Part shown: positions 21,232 to 21,890 of the stretch, piece by piece
How positions within the stretch are numbered: the stretch's first letter is position 1
How the letters are laid out: each line of letters opens with the position of its first letter
From: DAOUMF01 sp034411955
GTDB lineage: Bacteria; Chloroflexota; Dehalococcoidia; SM23-28-2; RBG-16-64-32
Assembly: GCA_034411955.1 (NCBI GenBank)
Contig: DAOUMF010000151.1
Coordinates: 1-21,890 of the forward strand
DNA: 21,890 nt
Reading direction: 5' to 3'
The notes under the pieces: generated by a model
What the model saw: only the letters and a program-made list of their open reading frames with translations
Databases searched by the model: none
Told to the model about the DNA's origin: nothing
Program-made: the position numbers and the translations under genes

Positions 21232-21890
21232 ATGGTCTTTCAGGCAGAGGACAGAGCGAGAACGAAAAAGCAGAGGACGGAGGCGGCTATCCAGCTTGCC
21301 CTCCAGGGCCGCTGGGATGACGCCGCCAGCCTGAACAGGTCGATCATCGACCTGTTCCCCACGGACGTGGACGCCTACAACCGGCTGGGCAAGGCGATGA
21401 CGGAGTTGGGGCGGTACGCGGAGGCGAAGGAGGCCTACCAGAAAGCGCTCGAGATCGACCCCCTGAACGCCATCGCCCGCAAGAACCTGTCGCGCCTGGC
21501 CACCCTGGGGGAGAAGGCGGCCCCGCGGCCGGCCACCCAGAAGCTGTCGCCGCACATGTTCATCGAGGAGACGGGCAAGACCGGCGTCACTACCCTGCTT
21601 CGGCCCAACATGAAGATCGCCGCCCGCATGACCGCGGGCGATCAGGTGGACGTGGCGCGCGACAACGGGACGCTCGTGATCAAGAGTATCCAGGGGGAGT
21701 TCATCGGCGAGGTCGAGCCGCGGCTGTCGCAGCGGCTCGGCAAGCTGATGGAAGGCGGCAACCAGTATGTGGCCGCCATCAGTGGACTCACTGACAACGA
21801 TGTCAGTGTGTTTATCCGCGAGACGTTCCAGCTCCCCAGCCAGGCCCGCAAGCTCTCCTTCCCACCCGCCGTGACCGAGGCGTTCCGACC
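21232..21890 (+). CDS. TPR-repeat protein with conserved uncharacterised C-terminal region (3' end outside window)
   Basis: An open frame starts at ATG 21232, 6 nt after GGAG (21222-21225), and runs without a stop to the window end, at least 219 residues. Residues ~15-90 form TPR-type helix pairs: AIQLALQGRWDDAASLNRSI, then AYNRLGKAMTELGRYAEAKEA and YQKALEIDPLNAIARKNL, a classic TPR with its ending proline. After a proline-rich hinge comes a region (~105-200) with FIEETGKTGVTTLLRP and GDQVDVARDNGTLVIKSIQGEFIGEVEPR, beta-rich in look, which I recognise only as a conserved partner of TPRs, perhaps in Dehalococcoidia-like bacteria. No signal peptide or membrane helix, so likely cytosolic and protein-binding. 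Function unknown. Confidence 0.85.
   Translation, partial: MVFQAEDRARTKKQRTEAAIQLALQGRWDDAASLNRSIIDLFPTDVDAYNRLGKAMTELGRYAEAKEAYQKALEIDPLNAIARKNLSRLATLGEKAAPRPATQKLSPHMFIEETGKTGVTTLLRPNMKIAARMTAGDQVDVARDNGTLVIKSIQGEFIGEVEPRLSQRLGKLMEGGNQYVAAISGLTDNDVSVFIRETFQLPSQARKLSFPPAVTEAFR

Overview
The window is a GC-rich bacterial chromosome segment dominated by cell-surface glycan genes. Translated sequences and gene content (a DUF3048/YerB-type protein, a TPR protein with a conserved unnamed C-terminal region, an H-lectin-like repeat subtilase, YfhO, and a short-form RmlC-like epimerase) fit best with Chloroflexota, possibly a Dehalococcoidia-related lineage. This assignment rests on gene character only, with no 16S or marker gene, and a high-GC actinobacterial-type genome cannot be excluded.

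Layout. (1) 3-569: C-terminal part of a secreted-type repeat protein whose 5' end lies outside the window. (2) 570-1231: a long stretch with no convincing gene, holding a hairpin and a promoter. (3) 1232-3700: YfhO-family multi-pass membrane protein. (4) 3758-6892 (minus): a 1044-residue fusion of a pyruvyl-transferase-like domain, a heptad coiled coil and two GT2 domains. (5) 6893-7208: a divergent regulatory region. (6) 7209-14553: a compact plus-strand operon of GT2 rhamnosyltransferase-like protein, rmlA, rmlB, rmlC-like, rmlD, polyprenyl-phosphate sugar-1-phosphate transferase, GT4 and WecG/TagA. (7) 14643-20717 (minus): a subtilase with six lectin-like modules, a membrane-anchored DUF3048 protein and a Wzx-like flippase. 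(8) 20829-20906: tRNA-Pro(CGG). (9) 21232 to the end: a TPR protein running off the window.

How the genes fit together. The operon encodes the whole dTDP-L-rhamnose pathway (glucose-1-phosphate to dTDP-rhamnose by RmlA-B-C-D), a small membrane enzyme that loads the first sugar phosphate on undecaprenyl phosphate, three kinds of glycosyltransferase that extend the chain, and, across a convergent junction, a flippase that could move the lipid-linked glycan outward. No Wzy polymerase, Wzz chain-length protein or O-antigen ligase is visible. The product may therefore be a short glycan (for example for protein or cell-wall decoration), or those genes may lie outside the window. The subtilase and the repeat protein look like exported surface proteins; both carry nearly identical internal duplications.

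I did not find a clearly unprecedented system. The most unusual objects are the pyruvyltransferase/coiled-coil/double-GT2 fusion, the six-module lectin-like tail on the subtilase, an apparent in-frame insertion of a short dispersed-type repeat at the start of rmlD, and the structured leader of the TPR gene.
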